From Ichthyosporea sp. XGB-2017a (lineage: Eukaryota > Opisthokonta > Ichthyosporea): a stretch of 64,000 nucleotides of DNA. Positions 44,890 through 54,985 of the stretch are shown piece after piece; the stretch's first letter is position 1, and every line of letters starts with the position of its first letter. The stretch lies in NCBI GenBank assembly GCA_002811675.1, contig PDIM01000004.1:44879-108878 (forward strand), read 5' to 3'. The notes beneath the pieces were generated by a model. The model was not told the origin of the DNA. It worked only from the letters and a program-made list of their open reading frames with translations, and searched no databases. Made by a program: the position numbers and the translations under genes.

Positions 44890-46167
44890 CTATGTATGTT
44901 TCAAAGAAAACCGCTTGGGATGTGCAAGGACCTCCATATATGAAGGTGGATCTGGACCAGCCCAGTTTTTGTCGTTCTTTTTCTCGTGGCCCCCAAGGCC
45001 TGGTTCAAACTTTCTTGCAGCCGAAGATGTTGGGAAGAGATCCTTGACTACTCCATCTAGAGATGTTACGCAGTACTTGGGAGGATTTCTTTTTGTCTTT
45101 GTATTGGACTCCCATTCAATATCAGCATGGGTCACTTTAATTGGTATTGGGTTGAGTGTTACTGTGCCTGAGTCTTTGAAACTGACTTTGATGCAAATTT
45201 CGTATTCCACATGTACTGTAATGTTGGTTAAAACTGCCGTGCCCGACGCGCACAGGAGGTGAGATTCTGCTTTGTTTACCCATGCAGCCCTTTGAGGTAT
45301 AGCCCTACTCTTGTGAAATGGTACACTCAATTCGACACTATTGTCCATATCGGAGACTTCCATTAGATCTCTCTTCAATTTAACTTTGGACTCGCCAACT
45401 ATATTGCGGGCATTGAAAATAGCATACGTTTTTTTTGAAGATTGTGTTGTTTTGCGAACTCTTTGAACAATTAACATTTTAACGTACGTAACTTTGTTCA
45501 CAACGCCACCATCTTCAAACCCAACATGGAGCCCAACCTTCGCATTTTTGTCATCTTGTATGGAATATGTGGAGCTGTCAGACTGTGCTGTGACAAAGAT
45601 ACGCTTCTGTCTGAAAAGTCCCAGTGACCCTCTAATCTTTGCCATGGAGGAAATGGTTGGTGGTATTACAGCTACAGGGCTCTCTGTCCTGAAGAACGGT
45701 TGTTGGATGATAAACTTTGTTCTCACATTGTTGTGTGACCCATCTGAGTGCAACAGAGTGGCTTCTATGTAGCAAAAAATGCCGTGATCAATAAACTCAC
45801 CAATTGAATATCCTCTGCGTAAGTCAAAGGACTGTCCCATGGTTTCGGGGATGTAGAAAGAAAAGGGAAACTCATAGCCTTCTTCAAGATAACAAAAGCT
45901 TGTGGAACCAGCTCCAGCAGTATTGTGGGTATTTCTGTAAACCTCTCTGACTTTGGTTTTTGAGATGGTGTAAGAACTGTCATAAAGTTTTTCTGTTACC
46001 GCACAAGTAATGAGCACATCATAAAAGCCAAATTTTTCATCTGCGAGTTTTTTATCCAAATACTCTTTGCTCAGTGCAATATTGACGACACCTTCTACTG
46101 GTCTGTTAAAGGGACAGAAACGATTTAGGAAAGATATTGTGTAATTTGAATATGCATTATCAATCAT
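44890..46167 (-). CDS. Alpha-arrestin (ARRDC-like) paralogue 2, with PPxY motifs (425 aa)
   Basis: Tandem duplicate of the gene at 42397-43719, same strand, intronless. It has the same architecture: arrestin N-domain (FCYLEEGYEFPFSF), arrestin C-domain (TVTLNPIPIKVTHADIEWE), and PPxY motifs NPPKY and DPPSY. The first ATG in good alignment with paralogue 1 is at 46167 (MIDNAYSNYTISFLNRF). The open frame continues upstream to 46245 from TTG and could hide a 5' exon, as AAAGATCTC is shared by both paralogues upstream of ATG. Roles as for paralogue 1; substrates unknown. Confidence 0.85.
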   Translation of the reverse strand: MIDNAYSNYTISFLNRFCPFNRPVEGVVNIALSKEYLDKKLADEKFGFYDVLITCAVTEKLYDSSYTISKTKVREVYRNTHNTAGAGSTSFCYLEEGYEFPFSFYIPETMGQSFDLRRGYSIGEFIDHGIFCYIEATLLHSDGSHNNVRTKFIIQQPFFRTESPVAVIPPTISSMAKIRGSLGLFRQKRIFVTAQSDSSTYSIQDDKNAKVGLHVGFEDGGVVNKVTYVKMLIVQRVRKTTQSSKKTYAIFNARNIVGESKVKLKRDLMEVSDMDNSVELSVPFHKSRAIPQRAAWVNKAESHLLCASGTAVLTNITVHVEYEICIKVSFKDSGTVTLNPIPIKVTHADIEWESNTKTKRNPPKYCVTSLDGVVKDLFPTSSAARKFEPGLGGHEKKNDKNWAGPDPPSYMEVLAHPKRFSLKHT

Positions 46168-47611
46168 TTTGTTTTGATTCTGCAAATCAGCGTGCGAGAT
46201 CTTTGTTACTGAAGACAAGCTGTTCTTTAAACGTAAATTGCCCAATTTATTTTCATGAAACCAAAAACCGCATCTATTTTCGTATATCTGACGTTAGAAG
46301 TAATTGAGCTCAAGCAGTTTCTCCATTCCCGGCATCCATATGCTTTGCTGGAATTGAAATGGGACTCCAGCAGCGTTGTTTCACACACTTCTACGGGACA
46401 GGGATGTTTCATTGGTCAATTATTTTATAACTTTAACACAAAAATAGACTACATACTGTGTACAAAGGACGATCTAACCGTAGATTCTTCCTAATAAATT
46501 CGCCAATCCCCTCCCAATAACCCTTCACTCAGCTGAATTGCCCTATCCATCCTCCCATTATCATCACCATGTAGCTCGTAGCAGCAAGGAGCCTTGGTTA
46601 TAGCTCCTAATTGGTTATAGCGACTTTATTGTTACCTTTCGTGCGTACGCGTCAAGATGGCATCCAAGGACAAACATTCAATGAAGCCTCACTGAATAAT
46701 TACTACTTCTCAGTAGACCCATAGTCTGCAACTTGTCGTCTAGAGCTGACAAGGCCTTAAACCACACTGCAGAAAGAAACCGCCCTACTAATGTTTGTTT
46801 TCTTGTAGTATACACCTTTGTTAGAAAAGTAGCTAATGTATTTGGGCTGTCCGAGTTCCCATGGGGACAAGATACAGTTCTGAGTAAGCCTATTTCCAAA
46901 AGAGCTTTTCACTCCCCTTACAGGACCATTTTCTGACACGGTCAGGGAGGCGGCCGCGTCAGTATCGCATAATGGTATTCTCCAATGTTGGGAGCGACTT
47001 GGCTTATAAATCCAAGCAGATGTAACCAATAACTTCTGGATCTAGTAAACCCCATATATAATCAGTGCCGAAAAAGTGGACAGCAACATGCACATTTCTG
47101 TTGCAGTCTATAGCTGACATGCACACTTGACACACGGCTTGCACCAGGTCTAAGCAAGACCTTGGTCTAAGGGATTATGGTTATTTATAGGCCATAGTTA
47201 TAGGCTAGAGGGGTTAGGGGTATAGTTATTATTAATGTTGTTGTTATCGAGGTTTGTTTATTTTATCCCTCCCTACCACTAATAGTGACATAAGGAGATC
47301 TCCCAGCTGTATAATCCACCAGGGGCAACAAACAACACTCCCCTGGAAACACAGAGAGACCCACACGCACAGGGAGAGAGATACCCTGCTCGAGGGACTC
47401 AAGGAAGATTGGCTGGCTAAATACAACACCCTCAACCACACACAAGATACATGAAAGACGCAGTTGTACCGTGTTGTACTGCCCACGCTATTTGTGGGGA
47501 TTATTTATTGGTTGGCTGTTGAGTGTGTTGTAGATTCACTCAGCGCCTGTATATAGATCTGTGTATATATTTATTTTAAGGGTGTCTGGGCGAGGGCAAT
47601 AGGGAAGTGTT
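46168..47611. other. Divergent intergenic between arrestin 2 and SLC41 gene
   Basis: About 1.4 kb. A 79-codon ATG-started frame at 46255-46494 (+) and minus-strand frames at 46678-47029 match nothing I know. TA-rich sequence at 47562-47575 may be part of the SLC41 promoter. Confidence 0.45.
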
Positions 47612-49219
47612 ATGGTGAGTGGATTAATGAAAGATTCGGGGCCAGGAGCACGTGAAAGGGACAGCGATCTGGAAGACGAAGAGGAGGGTGTTGGAGAGAT
47701 TGCCTTGGAAGTACTTTCAGGTCCGGGAAGGGCAACAGGGGGCAGAGCGGCATCGAATAGCGATGGTTTAGTTTTCTCAAATGTGGGTTATGCACCTTTG
47801 GGAGGGGATGAAGAGGATGATGGGGATACTGGAGGAAGTGGGGGGGGCAAAGCTCATGGTTTTAGAGGTAATATCAACGATTTTGACTTCGATGATGAAG
47901 GAGAAGACGATGATGATGTAACTGTGTATGAAGCTGATAGTTTTACTTCTCAAACTCCTGAGATGGAAATGGAAATGGTTGTGTACGAGGGGGAAAATGA
48001 CGGGGAAGGGCCCTTGGCATTCATATCCCAATCAGTTCCTACGCTGATCATTGCTGGTCTGGGTTTGGTTGCAGCAGGACTTGTGCTAGATAAGGAATGG
48101 GGGGTATTTGATGGTGAGAGCGGTGGCATCTCCGAGTTCTACATCCTTGTACCTCCGTTATTGGGACTGAAAGGTAACTTAGAAATGACTTTGGCGGCAA
48201 GATTATCTACTGCTGCGAATTTGGGAGTGCTTGATTCACCTAAAGAGCGCCGTAAGCTCATTGTAGCTAGTCTAGCGCTGGTGCAGGTCCAAGCTATTGT
48301 TGTGTCTTTGTTGGCGTCTATCACTGCTATTATTTTGGGTGCTTTCAAGCATGGAAATTTGGAACTTAATGAATCTATCATTATCGTTTGCTCAAGTATG
48401 TTTACCACCATGATATGCGGCTTCTTATTGGGATCCTTAATGGCAGCCATTATAGTTTACAGCCGGCAATTCAACATCAACCCGGACAATATAGCAACCC
48501 CCATTGCAGCAAGTCTAGGAGATCTGGTGACTCTAGTGGTTCTTGTTGCGTCGAGTAGTGCCATGTTTTACGGGGTGTCAAGTACGACTCAGCTGTGGTT
48601 CTTACCAGCCCTGGTATTTGTCATGGTAATTAGTGGTTTTTATTTCTTCAGCCTTGCTAGGCGTCACGAATCTGTAGCCCCCATTTTGAAAACAGGCTGG
48701 TCTCCGATTATCATTGCCATGGTCATCAGCAGTGTGGGTGGCCTTCTTCTAGAGGCTCAAGTGGACTATTTTAAAGCATTGGCGGCCCTAATTCCGGTCA
48801 TCAATGGAGTAGGTGGTAATGTGGCAGGGGTGTATGCTAGTCGGCTGACAACTGAAATTCACTGTGAAGAATATGAAAAGCAAGGACAGAAGAGCATTAT
48901 TGCTCTGTTATTGATGATTCTTCCGCCCATTCAAACTCTCTTCCTGGTTATTATTGACAGGCTTGGAGATAGACACACCTCGGGCACTGCTCGTTTTGTC
49001 TGTATGTACTTGCTCTGTGCGGAACTACAAGTCATCCTACTCTTTTTGATAGCAAAATTCCTGGTGAATTTTTTCTGGAAGAGGGGGTGTGATCCTGACA
49101 ATTATGTTCTTCCCTACCTTACTGCCTTTGGAGATCTTATCGGAACTCTGCTTTTGGTTTTGGGCTTCAATATCTTGTGGAAACTGTGGGGAGACGGGGA
49201 TGCGGATGTTGGAGATTAA
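47612..49219 (+). CDS. SLC41: SLC41/MgtE-type Mg2+ transporter (535 aa)
   Basis: The protein has two MgtE halves in one chain, as in SLC41A1-A3. The N-terminal about 140 residues are acidic and Gly-rich and cytosolic. The first half contains LVPPLLGLKGNLEMTLAARL and NINPDNIATPIAASLGDLVT, the SLC41/MgtE signature with the acidic residues that coordinate Mg2+. The second half repeats the pattern (ALIPVINGVGGNVAGVYAS and DPDNYVLPYLTAFGDLIG). About 10 hydrophobic segments can be counted. It is likely a plasma- or organelle-membrane Mg2+ carrier. Single exon, first ATG; no N-terminal signal peptide. Confidence 0.94.
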   Translation: MVSGLMKDSGPGARERDSDLEDEEEGVGEIALEVLSGPGRATGGRAASNSDGLVFSNVGYAPLGGDEEDDGDTGGSGGGKAHGFRGNINDFDFDDEGEDDDDVTVYEADSFTSQTPEMEMEMVVYEGENDGEGPLAFISQSVPTLIIAGLGLVAAGLVLDKEWGVFDGESGGISEFYILVPPLLGLKGNLEMTLAARLSTAANLGVLDSPKERRKLIVASLALVQVQAIVVSLLASITAIILGAFKHGNLELNESIIIVCSSMFTTMICGFLLGSLMAAIIVYSRQFNINPDNIATPIAASLGDLVTLVVLVASSSAMFYGVSSTTQLWFLPALVFVMVISGFYFFSLARRHESVAPILKTGWSPIIIAMVISSVGGLLLEAQVDYFKALAALIPVINGVGGNVAGVYASRLTTEIHCEEYEKQGQKSIIALLLMILPPIQTLFLVIIDRLGDRHTSGTARFVCMYLLCAELQVILLFLIAKFLVNFFWKRGCDPDNYVLPYLTAFGDLIGTLLLVLGFNILWKLWGDGDADVGD

Positions 49220-49675
49220 AAAGGAGTATGTTACTTTTATGTGCACGCGAGCCATCGAAACAGGCCGACTCACCAGGAAGTACTAAATTTGTAGAGAGCC
49301 TCTCCGGGCTTGTCTTTTATTTTCGTAAACTTGACTTCTTGAATATTTCTTGGTCACCGAACGCTGGCGGAACAATAAAGGTCAATCAAAAAAAAAAAGA
49401 AGAAAGCGCACCAAAAGGAAAAGAGAAGACTAAATGAATAAATAAATACGAAACGCTGGATTTAACTTGTTCAGCAACTTTGCAGAGAGAAGTGCTGCTA
49501 CCAACTGTGGTGACTTGTTTGGTTGTGAAAAGATATGAATAGTGACTTTCAATAAACAGGATCAATGAAGGACTTTACAGCGGAGTAGGAGGAACAGAAC
49601 GGGTGAGTGACTAGTAGGAATAACTTCTTGAAAGGCGTGACGGTTCAGAGGGAATCAGAAATTCATCGCTCTCAT
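49220..49675. other. Intergenic between SLC41 and unknown gene (convergent)
   Basis: Contains the SLC41 poly(A) signal and an A-rich tract. No gene is seen. Confidence 0.5.
49374..49379 (+). terminator. Poly(A) signal AATAAA, SLC41 gene
   Basis: AATAAA about 155 nt after the stop at 49219, followed by an A-rich run. Confidence 0.55.
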
Positions 49676-50299
49676 TCACTCTTCCATTTCAAACACTCCT
49701 TCTGCATCGAGACTTCCAATGCTCGAGCAGACACTAGGGTCGGAGAACAAACACGAGACTGAAGAGCTGAACCCTGAAGCGTCCTTTTTATCTGTACCCC
49801 AATAAAGAGAAACTCCGTGTTCCTTCCCTTTGCCCTTTTTCTCCTCTTGTGAGACCTTTAGCCCCTCCCCTTCCTGTTTTTGCCCTCCCGTTCCCACCCC
49901 CTCCATTTTACCATCCCCTCCACACAGATCCTCATAGTAGTGTTCTGAAAAGATCATGGCTGTTCTTGTTTTGGTTTTTGATCTAATATACTCATTGCGG
50001 TCCTTCTCGTATAGAATCTTGTCTTCGTTTCTGAGACGCTCCCTCAAAGTCATTCTTTTACACATATCCAGCTGATTCTGAAGTTCAGATTTACGCTCCC
50101 CGTTCCCTGCTCCCGACATATTAATATCCCCCCCCTTCAAGTGTCTATAACTTTGTGCTATCTTTACTATAATACCCCACCCAAGCTTATCAAACACCCC
50201 TCTGCGACTGGCTTTAATCTCTCCGTTGAACAGATCTATATCTTCCCAACCCTCTTCTTCCATACAATACAGTTTCCCCAGCACTTGTGAGTGCCCCAT
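49676..50299 (-). CDS. Unrecognised hydrophilic protein (207 aa)
   Basis: ATG-started ORF of 207 codons. No family is recognised. Residues 1-120 look globular and helical (DLFNGEIKASRRGVFDKLGW, QLDMCKRMTLRERLRNED). The second half is Gly/Lys/Glu-rich and low complexity, ending in a Ser/Cys-rich and acidic tail (GVFEMEE). No signal peptide or membrane segment. It converges on SLC41. Coding is supported by length and composition only, so it could be a chance ORF; a comparison with relatives would decide. Confidence 0.4.
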   Translation of the reverse strand: MGHSQVLGKLYCMEEEGWEDIDLFNGEIKASRRGVFDKLGWGIIVKIAQSYRHLKGGDINMSGAGNGERKSELQNQLDMCKRMTLRERLRNEDKILYEKDRNEYIRSKTKTRTAMIFSEHYYEDLCGGDGKMEGVGTGGQKQEGEGLKVSQEEKKGKGKEHGVSLYWGTDKKDASGFSSSVSCLFSDPSVCSSIGSLDAEGVFEMEE

Positions 50300-51606
50300 A
50301 CATGTCTTTTACGAGAACACTGTTTCTTCCTTCCTCCCTCTCTCTCCTTCCCTATGCATTAACTGCCATACAGCCTACAGGACCCGGACATGGCCATGAA
50401 TTGGTTTCGTGTTGAGCATTACATTATTTTTCCATCATAATTACTAATTATTGTCCATTGAGCATCCATGAACTACAAAGTGTATGATAATTGTGATAAT
50501 TATTAATTCAGCTCTATTAATTCTCCACGGCCATAGAAGCATTGGCTCATCCTGCTGCCCGGCCCTTTATATCCTGCTGTCACGAGGCACCAGTATTCCC
50601 TGACAGCTAATTATATAAACTGTTTTTGATCAGCTTCCTCGCCCTTTCCCCTCCACTCATGATAACACGCACCCCATCTGAGACGCCAAGTGAGACGCGT
50701 ACAGCAATACTGTAGAGACTCTGGAGTAGTACTGGTCGATGGCAATTGTGCAATACAGCATTATTGTGCAGTCCACGTATATTGAATCGATCGAAGTACT
50801 GAGCAGTGGCCAGGGAACTGTGAGCTATTGTGGTGCCCTTTTTCTGATTTTCGAGTGCATTACGAAAGGCAACTTGTAGGTACTATTTTAAAAAGAGAAC
50901 ATTTTATAATTCCTTGAATACGAAAATAGAGATGAATCTGGTGTTACCCCCTCCGGGAAGATGTAATGGTTCTAATTTGGGGAGGGTATATGCGGAGCAA
51001 AACCTGAACCAGTGTAGATGGCAAGGTCACTAACCTATGGGAATGTTTCAAGAACCACGCAGTTCAACTATGGCGTACTATAGGCAGGACCTCATCTGGT
51101 AGCTTTAGATGTTGCCTATCATAATCATGCGCAACATGATGTAATTCTGCTGAAAGCTTGCGGTCAACAGCAAGCTTTAAATAAAGGCAGTAGAGGAGTA
51201 TAAAGTGGCTGTAAAACCTTCAAAGCAGAATAGAGGGGCACCACATGTGCAAGATGTATCCATCAATTTTCCCTTTTGAAGAGTGTGTGCAATGTTTTCT
51301 TTCCATTTTGGATATGAGGATGCTAGAATTAAAAAGGAAATAGGTCTCACATAACAAGTCAAACTCAGGATGGATAGCTTCTTAATTTGCGGCCAATTCT
51401 TTTATTTATAAAAAGTGACGAAATGTGTGGTGAAAAGCTGTGATAGAAGGCTCTTTATAACAATGTCCTTTAGCCCTCTTTTTCATGAGGCAAAAATGTT
51501 CTTAAGAGCAAAGCAGGAGTTTTTTTTTCTTTTTTTTTAGGATTAAAATGTGCAATTCAATAGAATAATAAATAAAACAAACTAAAAAACATACAAGCTA
51601 GATAAT
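50300..51606. other. Intergenic, no gene seen
   Basis: 1.3 kb of AT-rich sequence, with a T/A tract near 51520 past the Mga2-like stop codon. Short frames only. Confidence 0.5.
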
Positions 51607-53859
51607 TTACACAAATGATGGCATCTTCAACTCCATATCCGGAATAGCCAAGTGGCCACTAAACGCCATAAACGACACGACCACCAAACAAAGAGGGATC
51701 CAGAAGTTGTACAAAAGTCTGTCACGTTTTCTCTGCACCTTCAGCTTATCATCGCAGTCATACATCGAAGTTGCATCTAGATGGGTGGGCATGCACTGAG
51801 AGAGTGGGTTCAAAGGAACATCATATATGGCACTGTGCTGCCTTCGTTTGCTTTTGTTAAACCTCCTATCCACCTCTTCGTAGTCAATCTTTGCGTCCGG
51901 GCTACTATCTGCAGCATTTCTTGTTGATCGTCTCCTTGTTCTGGGTAAGTATCCATCAGCGACACCAGGAATAGAAACATTGCTGTTTTTTCCAGCCATA
52001 TATACGTCGTTATGCTCATCACAAGAATCACTACTTTCTGTTTCAGAAACCTCATATCCTAGAAGTGCTTTGATATTATCATGGGACCGCGAATGCGACG
52101 AAGCAAAGTGAACGGGAGTTTGATAATTACTGTTTTCTACTTCCGTGTCCGCACCTGCAGATACAAGCTTACGAACCAAAGAATCTCTGCCGTTCCACGA
52201 GGCATAATGAAGTGGCGTAAATCCATTTCTATCTTGGCTGTTCACATCAGCTCCCAGCTCAATCAACAATTCAGCAAGACTATCGTGGCCTTTAAAGCAA
52301 GCTAAATGTAGCAAAGTATGTTGGGAAGTCTCATTGTGCAAATCCAAGTCCAATTCATTAGAGTTATCCAGTCTGGCCGCACCACGGATACTGTTCACTA
52401 TCAAAGATTCAAATTCTTGCCTTGAGTTCCCACCTAAAGGTGTCACTCCACGAAAGCTGTTTGTTGGAGATGGTGAGGTCCAAGAACTCAGCTGAGCCTG
52501 TGCGTCTGAGGTATTTTGATCCACTATCTGTCTCGCTATTTGTTTGGCATCATCAAGTCGCCCAGTCATTTTGAGGCCAACAACCTGAAGTGCCAATTCC
52601 ATCAGTGCCTGATCTGTATCGTCTTTATACGTAAACATTACTGGGGTGCTTTCTGGAGCCGGCAAGTATCCTTGAATGGTAACACGAACTGAACCAGGTA
52701 TTATAGCAGGGGGTACCAGGCAGATAAGCGTGTTTGGGCCCCAACAGTGGGTTGGAAACGCTTCATTTTCTCCAAACATTACCGTCATGCCGGATGTAAA
52801 ATCAGCACCAAGGATTGTGCATTCCACTCCACCGTGCAAAGGCCCAGAGCCCGGAATGATTTTAGAGACGGACGGGGCGAAGTCAAATGCAGGTACCGTA
52901 CTAGGCATAGCTTCAAATGTTTCCGACTTTACAGATAAGTCTGGCGAGCCGACACTCGAAGTCCCCACACTTGCGGATGGAACGGCTTGTATTACCTCAC
53001 GGGGGGGTGAGTCGCTGCCCGAGCGTTGGCGTTTGTTGGCCTTTATGGCTTTCGCACTAGACTTAGCCTTAGCCTTAGCCTTTGATGATTTATGGTCGTC
53101 AGTGATTAGAACAGGAGGAGACATACCACATGCCACAACATGTCCGTCCTTATCTTTCAAAGTAAAACGAATACAGAAGCCAACCTTCTCGTCGTGATGT
53201 CTACAGTAACATGTTATTCTCGATGGCAGAATAGTATCCCCTCGGGAAAAATCTACAACTGGCTGGCAGTTAAACACAAGGATCTTCTTTTGGTCTCCTT
53301 CTATATCATCAGTCACTTGACGCTCCAGAAGCTTTTTATCCTTACTTCCATTGGCTTGTTCCAATTTGCGCATCAGCCTTTTTCTTTCTCGCTGGACACA
53401 GCCAAAGCATGAAAGAACTTCTTTTGTTGGGTTTGAGGCACAAACTATCTTCGTTTCCAAATAAATGACCTTGGAGTTTTCCCCAACTTCAATAGAACGG
53501 CCCTTTGCCAATTTTTCCTTTGATACCAAAGTCTCTGGTAAAGACAGGTAGTCCCATCCTGTTACCTTTTCCCCACCCGAAGTGACAATTTGCAAGCACA
53601 ACTTGATTTGCGTTTCCACTCTGCTTTTTGCCCCACTTTGAGGAATTCCCAACACACGCACATGCAGTCCATTATTTTTAGAATTCTTCAATATTTCATC
53701 AATCTTAGATTCTTTCTTTACTTCCATTTCTTCCCCACCACCACCACTTTCCTCTCCACTAAAATGGCCCAGAAAATTTCGCGCAAGCTCTGGAATAGCG
53801 AATCCTGACTCCACAGAATCCATATACGAGTTTGGGGGCAAAGATAATAGCGACGACAT
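51607..53859 (-). CDS. MGA2: Mga2/Spt23-type membrane-anchored transcription factor (750 aa)
   Basis: Mga2/Spt23 are ER-anchored sensors of membrane lipid state; Rsp5 and the proteasome release a soluble part that induces fatty-acid desaturase genes. In order: N-terminal domain with VETQIKLCLQIV, LSLPETLVSKEKLAKGRSIE and IVCASNPTKEVLSCFGCVQRERKR, a block diagnostic for the family; a basic Lys/Ala/Ser-rich stretch at about 260-280 that may be a nuclear signal; an IPT/TIG domain (about 330-415, SKIIPGSGPLHGGVECTILG); two ankyrin repeats (HTLLHLACFKGHDSLAELLI; GFTPLHYASWNG); and one C-terminal TM (FWIPLCLVVVSFMAFSGHLA) about 20 residues before the end. Intronless; an upstream CT/GA repeat lies in the promoter or leader. 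Confidence 0.9.
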   Translation of the reverse strand: MSSLLSLPPNSYMDSVESGFAIPELARNFLGHFSGEESGGGGEEMEVKKESKIDEILKNSKNNGLHVRVLGIPQSGAKSRVETQIKLCLQIVTSGGEKVTGWDYLSLPETLVSKEKLAKGRSIEVGENSKVIYLETKIVCASNPTKEVLSCFGCVQRERKRLMRKLEQANGSKDKKLLERQVTDDIEGDQKKILVFNCQPVVDFSRGDTILPSRITCYCRHHDEKVGFCIRFTLKDKDGHVVACGMSPPVLITDDHKSSKAKAKAKSSAKAIKANKRQRSGSDSPPREVIQAVPSASVGTSSVGSPDLSVKSETFEAMPSTVPAFDFAPSVSKIIPGSGPLHGGVECTILGADFTSGMTVMFGENEAFPTHCWGPNTLICLVPPAIIPGSVRVTIQGYLPAPESTPVMFTYKDDTDQALMELALQVVGLKMTGRLDDAKQIARQIVDQNTSDAQAQLSSWTSPSPTNSFRGVTPLGGNSRQEFESLIVNSIRGAARLDNSNELDLDLHNETSQHTLLHLACFKGHDSLAELLIELGADVNSQDRNGFTPLHYASWNGRDSLVRKLVSAGADTEVENSNYQTPVHFASSHSRSHDNIKALLGYEVSETESSDSCDEHNDVYMAGKNSNVSIPGVADGYLPRTRRRSTRNAADSSPDAKIDYEEVDRRFNKSKRRQHSAIYDVPLNPLSQCMPTHLDATSMYDCDDKLKVQRKRDRLLYNFWIPLCLVVVSFMAFSGHLAIPDMELKMPSFV

Positions 53860-54002
53860 TGCACCAAAATACCCTTCGACAAATCCCTACCCAAATGTTT
53901 TTGCGGCTTCCACAAACTAGCTGATCCAAACTATATTTCTCCGCCTTTACTCAAATCCCAATAAGCACTAATAACCAAGTACTCTTTCTGTTTCTTTCTC
54001 TC

Positions 54003-54033
<31 letters not shown>

Positions 54034-54985
54034 TCCAGTGGTCTAAATCCCTCTCCCATTCAACACACACACACAGGGGTACTATAATCCGTCCACGAGC
54101 CGTGCATAACCAAAACAAAGGATACATAGAGCTAACTACAGGCGCTACCAGTTATCAATGATGGCCGATGGGACAGTCTGGGGGTGGGAGAGGCAAATAG
54201 CGGGAGATTTATAGGCCTCCAGGAGGGGGTACCATAGAGATACAGCGGAGATTAATAATCCCCCTGCCCCATATCCCCCATGACCAGTACTTCAGCTGAT
54301 ATAATTTTGGATCGTCACCTCATCATCCCCTTCCCCATACAAATCTCCATACTTTCCTTTCCACAGCTTCTGGCAACCGATTTCAACTGCGTAAGAGTAC
54401 TGCCAGTCACACGCTCCCTGTCAATTTCATCATGAACCATGTCCCTCTTGCAAATCTTTATGTGCAGACGTTTTCCCATTCTTCCCATTCTTCCCATGCG
54501 CATGAGGATTCCACGTTGTTTGCTTCCATTAACTTGTTGCTCACTTCTGTATTTTATTTGCTTATATTGGAAAAAGAAAGTATTTGCGTGTGACTAACTG
54601 CGCATCTCTGATTGCCTTTTATTGGCAGAATTAAGCTCAGAAGTCAGAACAGATAAAAGGTGCAACATTCTCAGGCAGAAGCCCCTATTTTAGTATTCCT
54701 TTTCCTTTCAAACTTCTTCAAAATGGTTTCATTTTCTTGCTTTATTTTTTTAGTTTATTAAATGAGAATATAGGTCCTCGGGCCTTAAGAAGCAAGCATA
54801 TTCAAAACTTGTTTTCAGTTCCTTTTCAGTCCTTGCTTGCACGGTGTACCCAATTACTCTATTTTCTTTCCTTTTTTTTCATTTCTTTCTTCTTCCAGAA
54901 GTGATAATTTATGCTGCATTCGACACTAACGAACCGTATAAAGATGCGCCAGATGCAAGGTCACATTAACTTTGACTATATTACA
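53860..54985. other. Intergenic between Mga2-like and PDHX-like genes
   Basis: Contains a CT microsatellite and AT-rich DNA; short frames only. Confidence 0.5.
53990..54036. repeat. CT/TTTC microsatellite
   Basis: Imperfect TTTCTC units passing into about ten CT repeats, about 135 bp upstream of the Mga2-like start; it is a GA tract in that gene's sense strand. Confidence 0.8.
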